Below, in pieces: positions 32,439 to 40,716 of a stretch of 64,000 nucleotides of DNA. This DNA comes from Streptomyces sp. P9-A4. GTDB taxonomy: Bacteria; Actinomycetota; Actinomycetes; Streptomycetales; Streptomycetaceae. The translations under genes were made by a program, and so were the position numbers. Each line of letters starts with the position of its first letter. Positions within the stretch are counted from its first letter, which is position 1. The stretch is taken from assembly GCF_036634195.1 (NCBI RefSeq), contig NZ_JAZIFY010000001.1, positions 682,001 to 746,000 on the forward strand, read 5' to 3'. The notes below the pieces were generated by a model. The model worked only from the letters and a program-made list of their open reading frames with translations, was not told the DNA's origin and made no database searches.

Positions 32439-33521
32439 ATGAGCGTCGCCCTGTTCGAGCCCTACACCCTGCGGTCCCTCACCGTGCCCAACCGGGTCTG
32501 GATGGCGCCCATGTGCCAGTACTCCGCGGAGATGACCGGCCCGAACGCGGGCGTCGCCACGGACTGGCACTTCGCCCACTACGGCTCCCGCGCCACCGGC
32601 GGCGCCGGACTCATCCTCGTGGAGGCCACCGCCGTCGCCCCCGAGGGCCGGATCAGCCCGGCGGACCTCGGCCTCTGGAACGACACCCAGACCGAGAGCC
32701 TGCGACGGATCGCCGGCTTCCTCAAGGAGCACGGCACCGTGCCCGGCATCCAGATCGGCCACGCCGGACGCAAGGCCTCGACCAAGCGCCCCTGGGAGGG
32801 CCGGGGCCCCGTCCCCGACGGCGGCCCCGGCTGGCAGCCCGTCGCCCCCAGCCCCGTCGAGTTCGCCGAGGGCCACCCCGTGCCCACCGAGCTGACCGTG
32901 GAACGGATCCGGGAGATCACCGGCCTGTTCGCGGACGCGGCCCGCCGCGCCCTCGACGCCGGCTTCCAGGTCGTCGAGGTGCACGGCGCGCACGGCTACC
33001 TCATCGGCGAGTTCCTCTCCCCGCACAGCAACCACCGCACCGACGAGTACGGCGGCTCCTTCGAGAACCGGACCCGGTTCGCCCTGGAGGTCGTCGACGC
33101 CGTCCGGGCGGTCTGGCCCGAGGACCTCCCCGTCTTCTTCCGGATCTCGGCCACCGACTGGCTGGAGGAGCAGGGCTGGACGCCCGACGAGACCGTCCGG
33201 TTCGCCGCACTCCTTCGCGAGCACGGCATCGACCTCCTCGACGTCTCCAGCGGCGGCAACGGCGGACCCGCGCAGATCCCGCTGAGCCCCGGCTACCAGG
33301 TGCCCTTCGCCGCCCGCGTCAAGGCGGAGACCGGACTGCCGGTGGCCGCCGTCGGTCTGATCACCGAGAGCGAGCACGCCGAGAAGATCGTCGCCAACGG
33401 CGAGGCCGACGCCGTCCTTCTCGGCCGCGAGCTGCTGCGCGACGCCTCCTGGCCCCGCCGCGCCGCCCGCGAACTCGGCGCCACGACCCACGCCCCGTCG
33501 CAGTACGCCTGGGCGATCTGA
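32439..33521 (+). CDS. NADH:flavin oxidoreductase, Old Yellow Enzyme (YqjM class)
   Basis: The 360-residue TIM-barrel flavoenzyme has WMAPMCQYSA with the redox-tuning Cys 26 and the Tyr two residues on, as in the thermophilic-like YqjM class. IQIGHAGRKAST follows, then VVEVHGAHGYLIGEFLSPHSNHRTDEYGGS with the His-x-x-His substrate pair, and FRISATDW plus ADAVLLGRELLRD for FMN binding. It reduces activated C=C bonds (enals, quinones, maleimides) using NAD(P)H. It is divergent from the ArsR-type gene, so it is probably induced by an electrophile or oxidant. Confidence 0.97.
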   Translation: MSVALFEPYTLRSLTVPNRVWMAPMCQYSAEMTGPNAGVATDWHFAHYGSRATGGAGLILVEATAVAPEGRISPADLGLWNDTQTESLRRIAGFLKEHGTVPGIQIGHAGRKASTKRPWEGRGPVPDGGPGWQPVAPSPVEFAEGHPVPTELTVERIREITGLFADAARRALDAGFQVVEVHGAHGYLIGEFLSPHSNHRTDEYGGSFENRTRFALEVVDAVRAVWPEDLPVFFRISATDWLEEQGWTPDETVRFAALLREHGIDLLDVSSGGNGGPAQIPLSPGYQVPFAARVKAETGLPVAAVGLITESEHAEKIVANGEADAVLLGRELLRDASWPRRAARELGATTHAPSQYAWAI

Positions 33522-33527
33522 CCCGGG

Positions 33528-33545
33528 GCGTCCCGCGCGGGACGC
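33528..33545. terminator. terminator after the Old Yellow Enzyme gene
   Basis: GCGTCCCGCGCGGGACGC is a perfect 18-base palindrome, giving a seven-pair stem with a GCGC loop. It starts six bases after the stop codon. Confidence 0.65.
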
Positions 33546-33645
33546 GGGCCGGCGGCGGCGCGCGGGAGTGTCCGGGGGCCCGTTGTCAGTGGGCGGGTGC
33601 AGACTGGCCCGTATCCGCGACAACGGCGTCCTGGAGGTGGCAGCC

Positions 33646-34728
33646 ATGCCCGACGTACTCCTCACCGTAGGCACCCGCAAGGGGCTCTTCATCGGCCGCA
33701 GGCACGACGGCCGATGGGAGTTCGACGATCCCGCCTTCCCCGCGCAGGCGGTCTACTCCGTCGCCGTCGACACGCGCGGGCCCAACCCGCGCCTGCTCGT
33801 CGGCGGGGACAGCTCCCACTGGGGGCCGTCCGTCTTCCACTCCGACGACCTCGGCAGGACGTGGACGGAGCCGGAGCGGCCCGCCGTGAAGTTCCCCGAG
33901 GACACCGGGGCCTCCCTGGAGCGGGTCTGGCAGCTGCACCCGGCACCGGAGCACTCCCCCGGCGTCGTGTACGCGGGGACGGAACCGGCGGCTCTCTTCC
34001 GGTCGGCGGACGGCGGCGAGTCCTTCGAGCTGGTCCGCCCGCTGTGGGAGCACCCGACGCGCTCCCGCTGGGTGCCCGGCGGAGGCGGCGAGGCCGTGCA
34101 CACCGTGGTCACCGACCGGCGCGACCCGGCGGCGCTGACCGTCGCGGTGTCGACCGCCGGAGTGTTCCGCTCACAGGACGGCGGGAACAGCTGGGCGCCC
34201 TCGAACGACGGGGTGTCCGCCGTGTTCCTGCCGGACCCGCACCCCGAGTTCGGGCAGTGCGTCCACAAGATCGCCCAGGACGCGGGCGACCTGGACCGGC
34301 TCTACCTCCAGAACCACTGGGGCGTCTTCCGCAGCGACGACGCGGGCGCCCACTGGTCCGACATCGGCTCGGGGCTCCCGTCCGACTTCGGCTTCGCGGT
34401 CGCCGCGCACCCGCACCGCCGGGACACCGCCTATGTCTTCCCCATCACCGCGGACTCCGACCGGGTCCCGGCGGGACGGCGGTGCCGGGTCTACCGTACG
34501 AGCGACGCCGGGGCGACCTGGGAGCCGCTGGCCGAGGGACTGCCCGGCGGCGACCACTACGGCACGGTCCTCAGGGACGCGCTCTGCACGGACGACGCGG
34601 ACCCCGCGGGCGTGTACTTCGGCAACCGCAACGGCGAGGTGTACGCGAGCGCCGACGACGGCGACAGCTGGCAGCTCCTCGCCGAGCACCTGCCGGACGT
34701 GCTCTGTGTCCGGGCGGCGGTGATCTGA
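33646..34728 (+). CDS. BNR/sialidase-like beta-propeller protein
   Basis: The 360-residue protein lacks a signal peptide and starts PDVLLTVGTRKGLFIG. It carries repeated Asp-box motifs (S-x-D-x-G-x-x-W): HSDDLGRTWTE, RSADGGESFE, RSQDGGNSWAP, RSDDAGAHWSD, RTSDAGATWEP and ASADDGDSWQL, one per propeller blade. Such cytoplasmic WD40/YVTN/BNR-like proteins are common, with unknown ligand; it is not a proven sialidase. GGAGG precedes ATG 33646. Confidence 0.9.
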   Translation: MPDVLLTVGTRKGLFIGRRHDGRWEFDDPAFPAQAVYSVAVDTRGPNPRLLVGGDSSHWGPSVFHSDDLGRTWTEPERPAVKFPEDTGASLERVWQLHPAPEHSPGVVYAGTEPAALFRSADGGESFELVRPLWEHPTRSRWVPGGGGEAVHTVVTDRRDPAALTVAVSTAGVFRSQDGGNSWAPSNDGVSAVFLPDPHPEFGQCVHKIAQDAGDLDRLYLQNHWGVFRSDDAGAHWSDIGSGLPSDFGFAVAAHPHRRDTAYVFPITADSDRVPAGRRCRVYRTSDAGATWEPLAEGLPGGDHYGTVLRDALCTDDADPAGVYFGNRNGEVYASADDGDSWQLLAEHLPDVLCVRAAVI

Positions 34729-34804
34729 GCACCCCCGGCCATGTGCCGGGGCGCTCCCGGCCACGTGCCGGTGATCCGGGCGCCCCCGGTCAAGTGCGGG
34801 GGCG

Positions 34805-34829
34805 GGCAGGGCGGTCGGCCGGCCCTGCC
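34805..34829. terminator. terminator between convergent propeller and ung genes
   Basis: GGCAGGGC (34805-34812) pairs with GCCCTGCC (34822-34829), right next to the ung stop codon. It can serve the plus-strand gene ending at 34728. Confidence 0.5.
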
Positions 34830-35507
34830 TCAGGGCAGGCGCCAGTCCACCGGCTGGGCGCCCATGCCGAGCAGCATCTCGTTGGCGCGACTGAACGGCC
34901 GGGAGCCGAAGAAGCCCCGGTCCGCCGACATGGGGGACGGATGCGCGGACTCGACGGCCGGCAGATCAACGAGCAGCGGGCGGGCGTTGCGCGCGTCCCG
35001 GCCCCACAGGATCGACACCAGCGGCTTGCCCCGGGCGGCGAGCGCGCGGATCGCCTGCTCCGTCACCTCTTCCCAGCCCTTGCCCCGGTGGGCGGCCGGC
35101 TTGCGCGGGGCGGTGGTCAGCGCCCTGTTGAGCAGCAGGACTCCCTGCCCGGTCCACGGCGTGAGATCGCCGTTCGACGGCCGGGGCATCCCCAGGTCGG
35201 TGTGCAGCTCCCGGAAGATGTTCTCCAGGCTGCCGGGGAGCTGACGGACCTCCGGCGCGACGGAGAAACTGAGCCCCATCGCCATCCCCGGTGTCGGGTA
35301 GGGGTCCTGACCCACGATCAGGACCCGCACATCGTCGAAGGGCTGCTGGAAGGCCCGCAGCACATTCGCCCCGGACGGCAGGTACGTCCGGCCCGCGGCG
35401 ATCTCCGCCCGCAGGAAGGCGCCCATCTCCGCCACACGCCCCGCCACGGGGGCGAGGGCCTCCGCCCAGCCGGGCTCCACCAGTTCGTTCAACGGTCGCG
35501 CTGTCAC
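34830..35507 (-). CDS. ung: uracil-DNA glycosylase, family 1
   Basis: The 225-residue enzyme removes uracil from DNA. The catalytic water-activating motif [18 protein letters not shown] has Asp 68, LLNRALT holds the uracil-contacting Asn, and the DNA-insertion loop [19 protein letters not shown] has His 189. The length is standard. The GTG start at 35507 has no Shine-Dalgarno; TAGAGT eight bases upstream suggests a leaderless transcript. Only 32 bases separate it from the divergent kinase-like gene. Confidence 0.97.
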   Translation of the reverse strand: MTARPLNELVEPGWAEALAPVAGRVAEMGAFLRAEIAAGRTYLPSGANVLRAFQQPFDDVRVLIVGQDPYPTPGMAMGLSFSVAPEVRQLPGSLENIFRELHTDLGMPRPSNGDLTPWTGQGVLLLNRALTTAPRKPAAHRGKGWEEVTEQAIRALAARGKPLVSILWGRDARNARPLLVDLPAVESAHPSPMSADRGFFGSRPFSRANEMLLGMGAQPVDWRLP

Positions 35508-35539
35508 GGTCCGTCACTCTACCGGCCTACAGTGACAGC
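35508..35539. promoter_or_regulatory. 32-base divergent leaderless promoter pair
   Basis: The gap between the two GTG starts holds TAGAGT on the minus strand (35521-35516) towards ung and TACAGT on the plus strand (35528-35533) towards the kinase-like gene. Both are 6-8 bases from their start codon. The two promoters must share DNA and should exclude each other. Confidence 0.55.
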
Positions 35540-36562
35540 GTGACCGAGCGCAGCGAGTCCTCCGCCCCCGCCGAGCCCTCCGCCCCCTCCGACGGCCTGG
35601 TCGTCGGTGTCGACTCCGGTGGTTCGGGACTCCGGATCGCCCTCGCCGAAGCGTCGACCGGCACCGTCCTCGGCACCTTCGCCTCCCGCGAGCCGGTGCG
35701 GACCGGCTCCGGCGGGATCTCCGCCCGGCACTTCCTGGACCAGACCCTGCCCGCCGTCCGGTCCCTGACCGGAGCCCACGGCGGGCGTCCGCTCCTCGCG
35801 GTCGCGGTGGGCGCCGCCGGGATGGCCACCCTCGGGGACGAACTGCGGGCCGAGCTGCCGGGGGCGTACGCCGAGGCCCTGGGGGTGCGGCGGGTCGCCC
35901 TCGCCGCCGACGCGGTCACGGCGTACGCCGGAGCGCTCGGGCAGCGGCCCGGCGCGGTCGTCGCGGGCGGCACCGGCATGATCGCGCTCGGCACGGACCT
36001 CGGCTCCTGGCGGCGGGCCGACGGCTGGGGCCATCTCCTCGGCGACTGCGGCAGCGGCGCCTGGATCGGCCGGGCCGGCCTGGAGGCGGCGATGCGCGCG
36101 TACGACGGGCGGAGCGGCGGTTCGGCCGCGCTGCTCGCCCGCGCCGAGAAGCTGTTCGGGCCGGCGGCGGGACTGCCGGGCGCGCTCTACCCCCGTACGG
36201 ACCGGCCCGCGGTGCTCGCCTCCTTCGCCCCGGAGGTGGGGCGGTGCGCCGCCGCGGATCCGGTGGCGGCGAACATCCTCGCGCGGGCGGCCGTGCACAT
36301 CGCCGAGGCCGCCGAAGCCGTCTGCCCGGCGGGACCGGAGGCGCTGGTGGCGCTGACGGGTGGACTGTTCAAGATGGGCGACCCCCTGCTCGTACCCCTG
36401 CGGGCGGCGCTCCGGGACCGGCTCCCGCACGCCCGGACCGTGGACGCGGCGGGCGATCCGCTGGCCGGGGCCGTGACGCTCGCGGCGGCGCTCGCCACCG
36501 GGACGCCGCGACTGCCGCAGGACGCCTCGCTGCTGCGGCTGTTCGGCGTCGGCGCGGCGTGA
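35540..36562 (+). CDS. N-acetylglucosamine kinase-like BadF/BadG ATPase
   Basis: The 340-residue protein is in the ASKHA sugar-kinase fold. It shows the phosphate-1 loop VVGVDSGGSGLRIALAEA near residue 22, VGAAGMATLGDELRAEL, LAADAVTAYAGALGQRPGAVVAGGTGMIALG, GDCGSGAWIGRAGLEAAMRAYDG, and VALTGGLFKMGDPLL near the end. BadF/BadG/BcrA-type members of this length usually phosphorylate N-acetylglucosamine or related amino sugars. The GTG start lacks an RBS and is probably leaderless. Divergent from ung. Confidence 0.9.
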   Translation: MTERSESSAPAEPSAPSDGLVVGVDSGGSGLRIALAEASTGTVLGTFASREPVRTGSGGISARHFLDQTLPAVRSLTGAHGGRPLLAVAVGAAGMATLGDELRAELPGAYAEALGVRRVALAADAVTAYAGALGQRPGAVVAGGTGMIALGTDLGSWRRADGWGHLLGDCGSGAWIGRAGLEAAMRAYDGRSGGSAALLARAEKLFGPAAGLPGALYPRTDRPAVLASFAPEVGRCAAADPVAANILARAAVHIAEAAEAVCPAGPEALVALTGGLFKMGDPLLVPLRAALRDRLPHARTVDAAGDPLAGAVTLAAALATGTPRLPQDASLLRLFGVGAA

Positions 36563-36696
36563 GCGGGGCCATCCTCCCAGGTCGGAGGCGGTGTAAGCCA
36601 CCCTGCCACCGGCAAGGGGGGACATAGGGGGGCAGAAGGCGCGTGACCGTACCTCAGCCGACGGCGCGCCGGGCGAAACCAGTAGCATGCCGGGCC

Positions 36697-37620
36697 ATGA
36701 GCTCCCCCACTGGGCCTGCTTCCGGCCTGCCTGTACGAATGCCTCGACCCCGTCAGTCCGGGCGGCACCGTCGCCCCGAACCCGCGGCGGCGCCCGAGGG
36801 CGCTCCCGCACTGGTTCTCGCTGTGCCCGGCGCGCCTTCCGCCGCCATACGCTCGCTCGCCGAAGAGGTCGTGAGCATCGCCCGCTCCGAGCTGCCCGGC
36901 CTCGACGCCCTGATCGCCTTCCTCGACGGCGACGACACCGAGTACCCCTCGCTCGCGACCGTGCTGACGGCCGCCGCCGCGCTGCGCACCGAGCGGTACG
37001 AGCTGGCCGTGGCCGCCGGCCGTGAGGTCACCGCCCCGACGGGCCCTGCCGCGGTCGTCGTCCCGCTGCTCGCCGGTCCGGACAGCGCCCAGACGCGCCA
37101 GGTGCGCCAGGGCGTCATGGACGCGGGCAACACCGCCGAGCTGACCGATGTCCTCGGCCCGCACCCGCTGCTCGCCGAGGCGCTGCACGTGCGTCTCTCC
37201 GAGGCGGGGCTCGCCCGCGCCGACCGCGCCCGGCTGTTCACGGTCACGACGGCCGCCGACGGCATCATCCTGGCCACGGTCGGCGGCGAGGAGGCCGTCC
37301 AGGCCGCCGGGATCACCGGCATGCTGCTCGCCGCGCGCCTCGCCGTCCCGGTGATGGCCGCCGCGCTCGACCAGGAGGGCTCGATCGCCTCCGTCGCCGA
37401 CCAGCTGCGTGCCGCCGGTGCGGAGAACCTGGCGCTCGCCCCGTACCTGATCGGCCCCGAGCTGGCCGACGGTCTGCTCGACATCGCCTCGAAGGAGGCC
37501 GGCTGCGCCGCCGCCGAGCCGCTGGGGGCCTACCCCGCGATCGGCAAGCTGGTGCTCTCGCAGTACACGGCCGCGCTCGGCATCCCGCCGCAGCAGGCGC
37601 AGGGCGCCGCCTCGCTCTGA
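36697..37620 (+). CDS. CbiX/SirB-like protein (sirohydrochlorin chelatase family)
   Basis: The 307-residue protein has a basic, Pro/Arg-rich start of about 40 residues, then ALVLAVPGAPSAAIRSLAEEVVSIARSELPGLDALIAFLDGDDTEYPSLATVL, resembling the first CbiX domain. A second half follows: AAVVVPLLAGPDSAQTRQVRQGVMDAG, TDVLGPHPLLAEALHVRLSEAGL. The usual chelatase start VLxxHGS is changed to LAVPGAPS, so the first metal His is missing and chelatase activity is doubtful. TAGCAT eight bases before ATG 36697 suggests a leaderless start. Confidence 0.75.
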   Translation: MSSPTGPASGLPVRMPRPRQSGRHRRPEPAAAPEGAPALVLAVPGAPSAAIRSLAEEVVSIARSELPGLDALIAFLDGDDTEYPSLATVLTAAAALRTERYELAVAAGREVTAPTGPAAVVVPLLAGPDSAQTRQVRQGVMDAGNTAELTDVLGPHPLLAEALHVRLSEAGLARADRARLFTVTTAADGIILATVGGEEAVQAAGITGMLLAARLAVPVMAAALDQEGSIASVADQLRAAGAENLALAPYLIGPELADGLLDIASKEAGCAAAEPLGAYPAIGKLVLSQYTAALGIPPQQAQGAASL

Positions 37621-37644
37621 GGTCCGCGCCGCCTCGCCCGTACG

Positions 37645-37684
37645 CCGAAGGGCCCGCACCGGATGTCCGGTGCGGGCCCTTCGG
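37645..37684. terminator. strong bidirectional terminator
   Basis: A perfect 18-base-pair stem, from CCGAAGGGCCCGCACCGG to its complement, has a four-base loop ATGT. It lies 24 bases after the CbiX-like gene and 31 bases past the end of the convergent lactonase gene, so it can stop both. Confidence 0.9.
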
Positions 37685-37715
37685 TGTGTACGGCGGCGGC
37701 GCTGGTGCGGGGTTC

Positions 37716-38771
37716 TCAGCCGAAGACGACGCAGGAGGCTGCCGGGGCCTCGATCGCGCCCGCGCGGGCCGGGGTCCCGGTCTCCGGGTCGAGGGTGAAC
37801 CAGGTGACGTCGCCGGACCGCTCGTTCGCCACGTACAGGCGCCGGCCGGCCGGGTCGAGCGTGAGGTCGCGGGGCCAGGTGCCGCCGCAGGGCACGGAGG
37901 CGAGAAGCGACGCGGCGGCGCCGTCCCCGTCGAGGGCGAGCACCGCGAGGGTGTCGTCACCGCGCACGGCCGCCCAGAGGAAGCGGCCGTCGGGGGCCAC
38001 GACCACCTCCGAGGGGTGGCTGGGGCCCGTGGCGCCCTCGGGGACCACAGGGGTATCGCCGAGCGGTTCGAGCACGCCCGCCTCGGCGTCCCAGCGGCAG
38101 ACGGTCAGGGTGGGCTCCAGCTCGTTGAGGACGTACGCGTACGTGCCGGCCGGGTGGAAGACCAGATGGCGCGGGCCGGTGCCGGGGCGCAGCGCGGTCT
38201 CGCCGTGGAGGGTGAGCGCCCCCGTCCCGGCGTCCAGGGCGCAGATCCGTACGGAGTCGGTGCCGAGGTCCACGCTCACCACCCACCGGCCGCTGGGGTC
38301 GGGGAGCACCTGGTGGGCGTGCGGGGCGGCCTGGCGGGCGGTGACGGGGCCGCTGCCCTCGTGCCGGAGGACCGTCGTGGCGGGGCGGGCGGTGCCGTCC
38401 TCGGCCAGGGGCAGCGCGGTGACACTGCCGGAGGTGTAGTTGGCGGTGAGGAGGTGGCCGGCGGCGAGCGCGAGGTGGGTGGGCGCTGCGCCGTCGACGG
38501 GGACGGGCGGGCCGAGCGGGCGGGGTGCGGGCCCGGTGATGTCGAAGGCGGCGACGGCCCCCGCCTCCGTCTCTGACACGGCGTGCAGCACGGTGCCCGC
38601 GAGGGCGAGGAACGAGGGGTCCGCGACGGCGTCGCTGCCGCCGGTGACGGTCAGTGCGCCCGTCTCCGCGTCCACGTCGGCGGCGAGCACGCCGAGCCCG
38701 CCCGCCGAGGTGAAGGACCCGATGTACGCCCGTACGGCGTCCCGCCCCTGAACCGTCCCTGTGCCGCCCAC
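37716..38771 (-). CDS. lactonase family beta-propeller (6-phosphogluconolactonase-like)
   Basis: The 351-residue protein follows the YbhE/Pgl seven-blade pattern: AYIGSFTSAGGLGVLAADVDAETGALT, PTHLALAAGHLLTANYTSGSV, PHAHQVLPDPSGRWVVSVDLGTDSVRI, PRHLVFHPAGTYAYVLNELEPTLTV, PSEVVVAPDGRFLWAAVRGDDTLAV and PRDLTLDPAGRRLYVANERSGDVTWF. It likely hydrolyses a sugar or carboxy lactone in the cytoplasm. The GTG start is preceded by GGGGAGG. It is alone in its transcription unit. Confidence 0.93.
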   Translation of the reverse strand: MGGTGTVQGRDAVRAYIGSFTSAGGLGVLAADVDAETGALTVTGGSDAVADPSFLALAGTVLHAVSETEAGAVAAFDITGPAPRPLGPPVPVDGAAPTHLALAAGHLLTANYTSGSVTALPLAEDGTARPATTVLRHEGSGPVTARQAAPHAHQVLPDPSGRWVVSVDLGTDSVRICALDAGTGALTLHGETALRPGTGPRHLVFHPAGTYAYVLNELEPTLTVCRWDAEAGVLEPLGDTPVVPEGATGPSHPSEVVVAPDGRFLWAAVRGDDTLAVLALDGDGAAASLLASVPCGGTWPRDLTLDPAGRRLYVANERSGDVTWFTLDPETGTPARAGAIEAPAASCVVFG

Positions 38772-38914
38772 GGCGCCTCCCCTGTGTCCGGGGCCGATCG
38801 CGGTCGACCGGCCGTCGTCGGGCCGACGGTAGCAGGGGGTCTAGACCAGAACGGGGGGAGGTGGGGGTCTGCGGGCGGGGCCGGTGCGGCCCCGTCCGGT
38901 CCGGGCCCTTGCCG

Positions 38915-40426
38915 TCAGGAGCGGACCAACAGGGAGCCCGGCGGGGTTCGCAGGGGTTCGTCCAGGGCGGCCAGGAGCTTCTCCAGACCGCTCACATGAC
39001 CCAGCGCGGCCTGTCCGGCGGCCGGTCCGGCGGCGGTGGCCGCCGGGCTCTCCTCCCCCGCCCCGTCGCCGCTCCGCGGCGACGTCAGCCGCTCGACGGC
39101 GGCCTCTACGCGCCAGCAGGCCGCCGCGAGCCGGGCGTCGTGGCCGGCGGCCGGGTCGGCCGCGACCGCGGCGAGTCCCCGCACCTCGTCCGCGCACTCG
39201 TCGAGGAGCGCGAGCACCTGACGGGCTCGGGCCTTGCGGCCACGGAAGGGGCTCAGCGGGTGGACCAGCGGCGCCAGGGACATCCGTACGCGTCCGAGGT
39301 GCAGTTCCAGCTCCGCCGCGTGCGGGCTCGGGTCGGCGTCCGGGTCGCCGGACAGGCGTCCCAGCGACGCGGACGTGGCGGCCCGCACGCCCCGCAGGGC
39401 CCGCTGGATCCACGCGTCGTTGATCGCGTGGGTGGTGACCGGGAGGATCAGGAGCACCGCGAGCGCCGCGCAGACCGCGCCGACGGCGGTCTCTTCGAAC
39501 CGGAGCACCAGCAGCGCCGGATCGAGCACGCCGAGGAGCCCGTAGAGGAGACCGGCCATCACGGTCACGGACAGCGTCATCCAGCTGTACGAGACGGGCG
39601 CGGTGTAGAAGATCCCGAAGACGCAGAGCGCCACCAGGAGGGCCGTCGGTGCCGCCGCCCCGTCGAGCGGGATGGCGACCACCATGCCGATGCCGATCCC
39701 GATCACGGTGCCGAGCACCCGGCGGAAGCTGCGTACCAGCGTCTCTCCCCGCGACACGGTGTTCACGAAGATCCACCAGGTCGTGCCGACGGCCCAGTAC
39801 CAGCGGTCCTCGGACAGCACCTGCCCGATCCCGAGCGCCACGGCGCAGGCGGCCGCGGCCTGGATCGCCTGCCGGGTGGTCACCCGGGCGAGTCCGACGC
39901 CGGGCAGCGGGGCGGGCACGGCGGCGGGCGGCGTGCGCCGCTCCAGCGGCCAGAGGACGAAGCGCACCGCGCCCGCTGCGGCCAGGGCGATGCCCACGGC
40001 CGCGAAGAGCTCGGGGAGCTGCGAGGGCACGGCGTGCAGGAACTGGGTCGTGAAGAAGTTCATGAAGGCGAAGACCCCGAGCGCGTGGCCGCGCGGGCCC
40101 CAGCGCCGGGCGTACACGCCGCAGAAGACCACCACGAGGAAGGCGATGTCCCGCAGCGGCGTGAGGTCGTGCAGCGCGGTCGCGACGGCGAGGACGGGGA
40201 AGCCGGCCAGCGGAAGGAGCAGGGTGGTCACGCGCTGCGCGCGCACGGTCGCGTCCGTCACGGTGAACAGCGCGAGCAGCGCGGCCAGGCCGCCCGTGAT
40301 CGACGCGGTCAGCGACAGTCCGGCGAGTTCCGCCAGGGCGACGGCGAGAGCGATGCCGACGACGGCGCGGAACGCGTTCTTGAACCTGACGAGCCCCGGA
40401 TCCGGCGCCACGAAAATCCTCTGCAC
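38915..40426 (-). CDS. FUSC family membrane protein, aromatic acid exporter-like
   Basis: The 503-residue protein has two blocks of about five to six hydrophobic helices (residues 18-170 and 215-345), each with the FUSC signature. The second block reads DRWYWAVGTTWWIFVNTVSRGETLVRSFRRVLGTVIGIGIGMVVA, a hallmark of the family. The last 150 residues are a soluble helical domain. It may export aromatic acids or other weak acids. The GTG start at 40426 gives QRIFVAPDPGLVRFKNAFRA. It stands alone, divergent-side gap to the right. Confidence 0.9.
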   Translation of the reverse strand: MQRIFVAPDPGLVRFKNAFRAVVGIALAVALAELAGLSLTASITGGLAALLALFTVTDATVRAQRVTTLLLPLAGFPVLAVATALHDLTPLRDIAFLVVVFCGVYARRWGPRGHALGVFAFMNFFTTQFLHAVPSQLPELFAAVGIALAAAGAVRFVLWPLERRTPPAAVPAPLPGVGLARVTTRQAIQAAAACAVALGIGQVLSEDRWYWAVGTTWWIFVNTVSRGETLVRSFRRVLGTVIGIGIGMVVAIPLDGAAAPTALLVALCVFGIFYTAPVSYSWMTLSVTVMAGLLYGLLGVLDPALLVLRFEETAVGAVCAALAVLLILPVTTHAINDAWIQRALRGVRAATSASLGRLSGDPDADPSPHAAELELHLGRVRMSLAPLVHPLSPFRGRKARARQVLALLDECADEVRGLAAVAADPAAGHDARLAAACWRVEAAVERLTSPRSGDGAGEESPAATAAGPAAGQAALGHVSGLEKLLAALDEPLRTPPGSLLVRS

Positions 40427-40621
40427 GGTGGTGAACCGCCCCCTTGTCTTGCCTTCCGCCCCGTCGGCGGCTTCCCGGGGTGGTGGGAGCGCGCGGACAC
40501 GACGAAGGCGCCGCGGTCCGGACCGGCCTCGTCGCCGACCCGGCGCTGCGCGGCGCCGAAAGTACCTGGATAGGACAAGGAAAGCATTCGGGTGGCCTCT
40601 GGCTCAACTCAACGGAGGGTT

Positions 40622-40640
40622 GCTGGGCCATTGGCCCAGC
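40622..40640. terminator. terminator of the YciI-ECF42 operon
   Basis: GCTGGGCC and GGCCCAGC form a perfect eight-pair stem around ATT. It lies 77 bases past the sigma factor stop codon on the minus strand. The rest of the 290-base gap 40427-40716 shows an AT-richer tract near 40560-40620, probably the FUSC promoter, and no gene. Confidence 0.55.
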
Positions 40641-40716
40641 GTGCGGGCGTCCGGCCTGTCCGACGGAGGGCCAACGGACCACCAGGTCGGCCGGGGGCCC
40701 GGGCCCCCGGCTGTCG

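Noticed and set aside
36697..37620. Active sirohydrochlorin chelatase
   Set aside because: The usual metal-binding HGS at the domain start is replaced by PGAPS, so only family resemblance is claimed.
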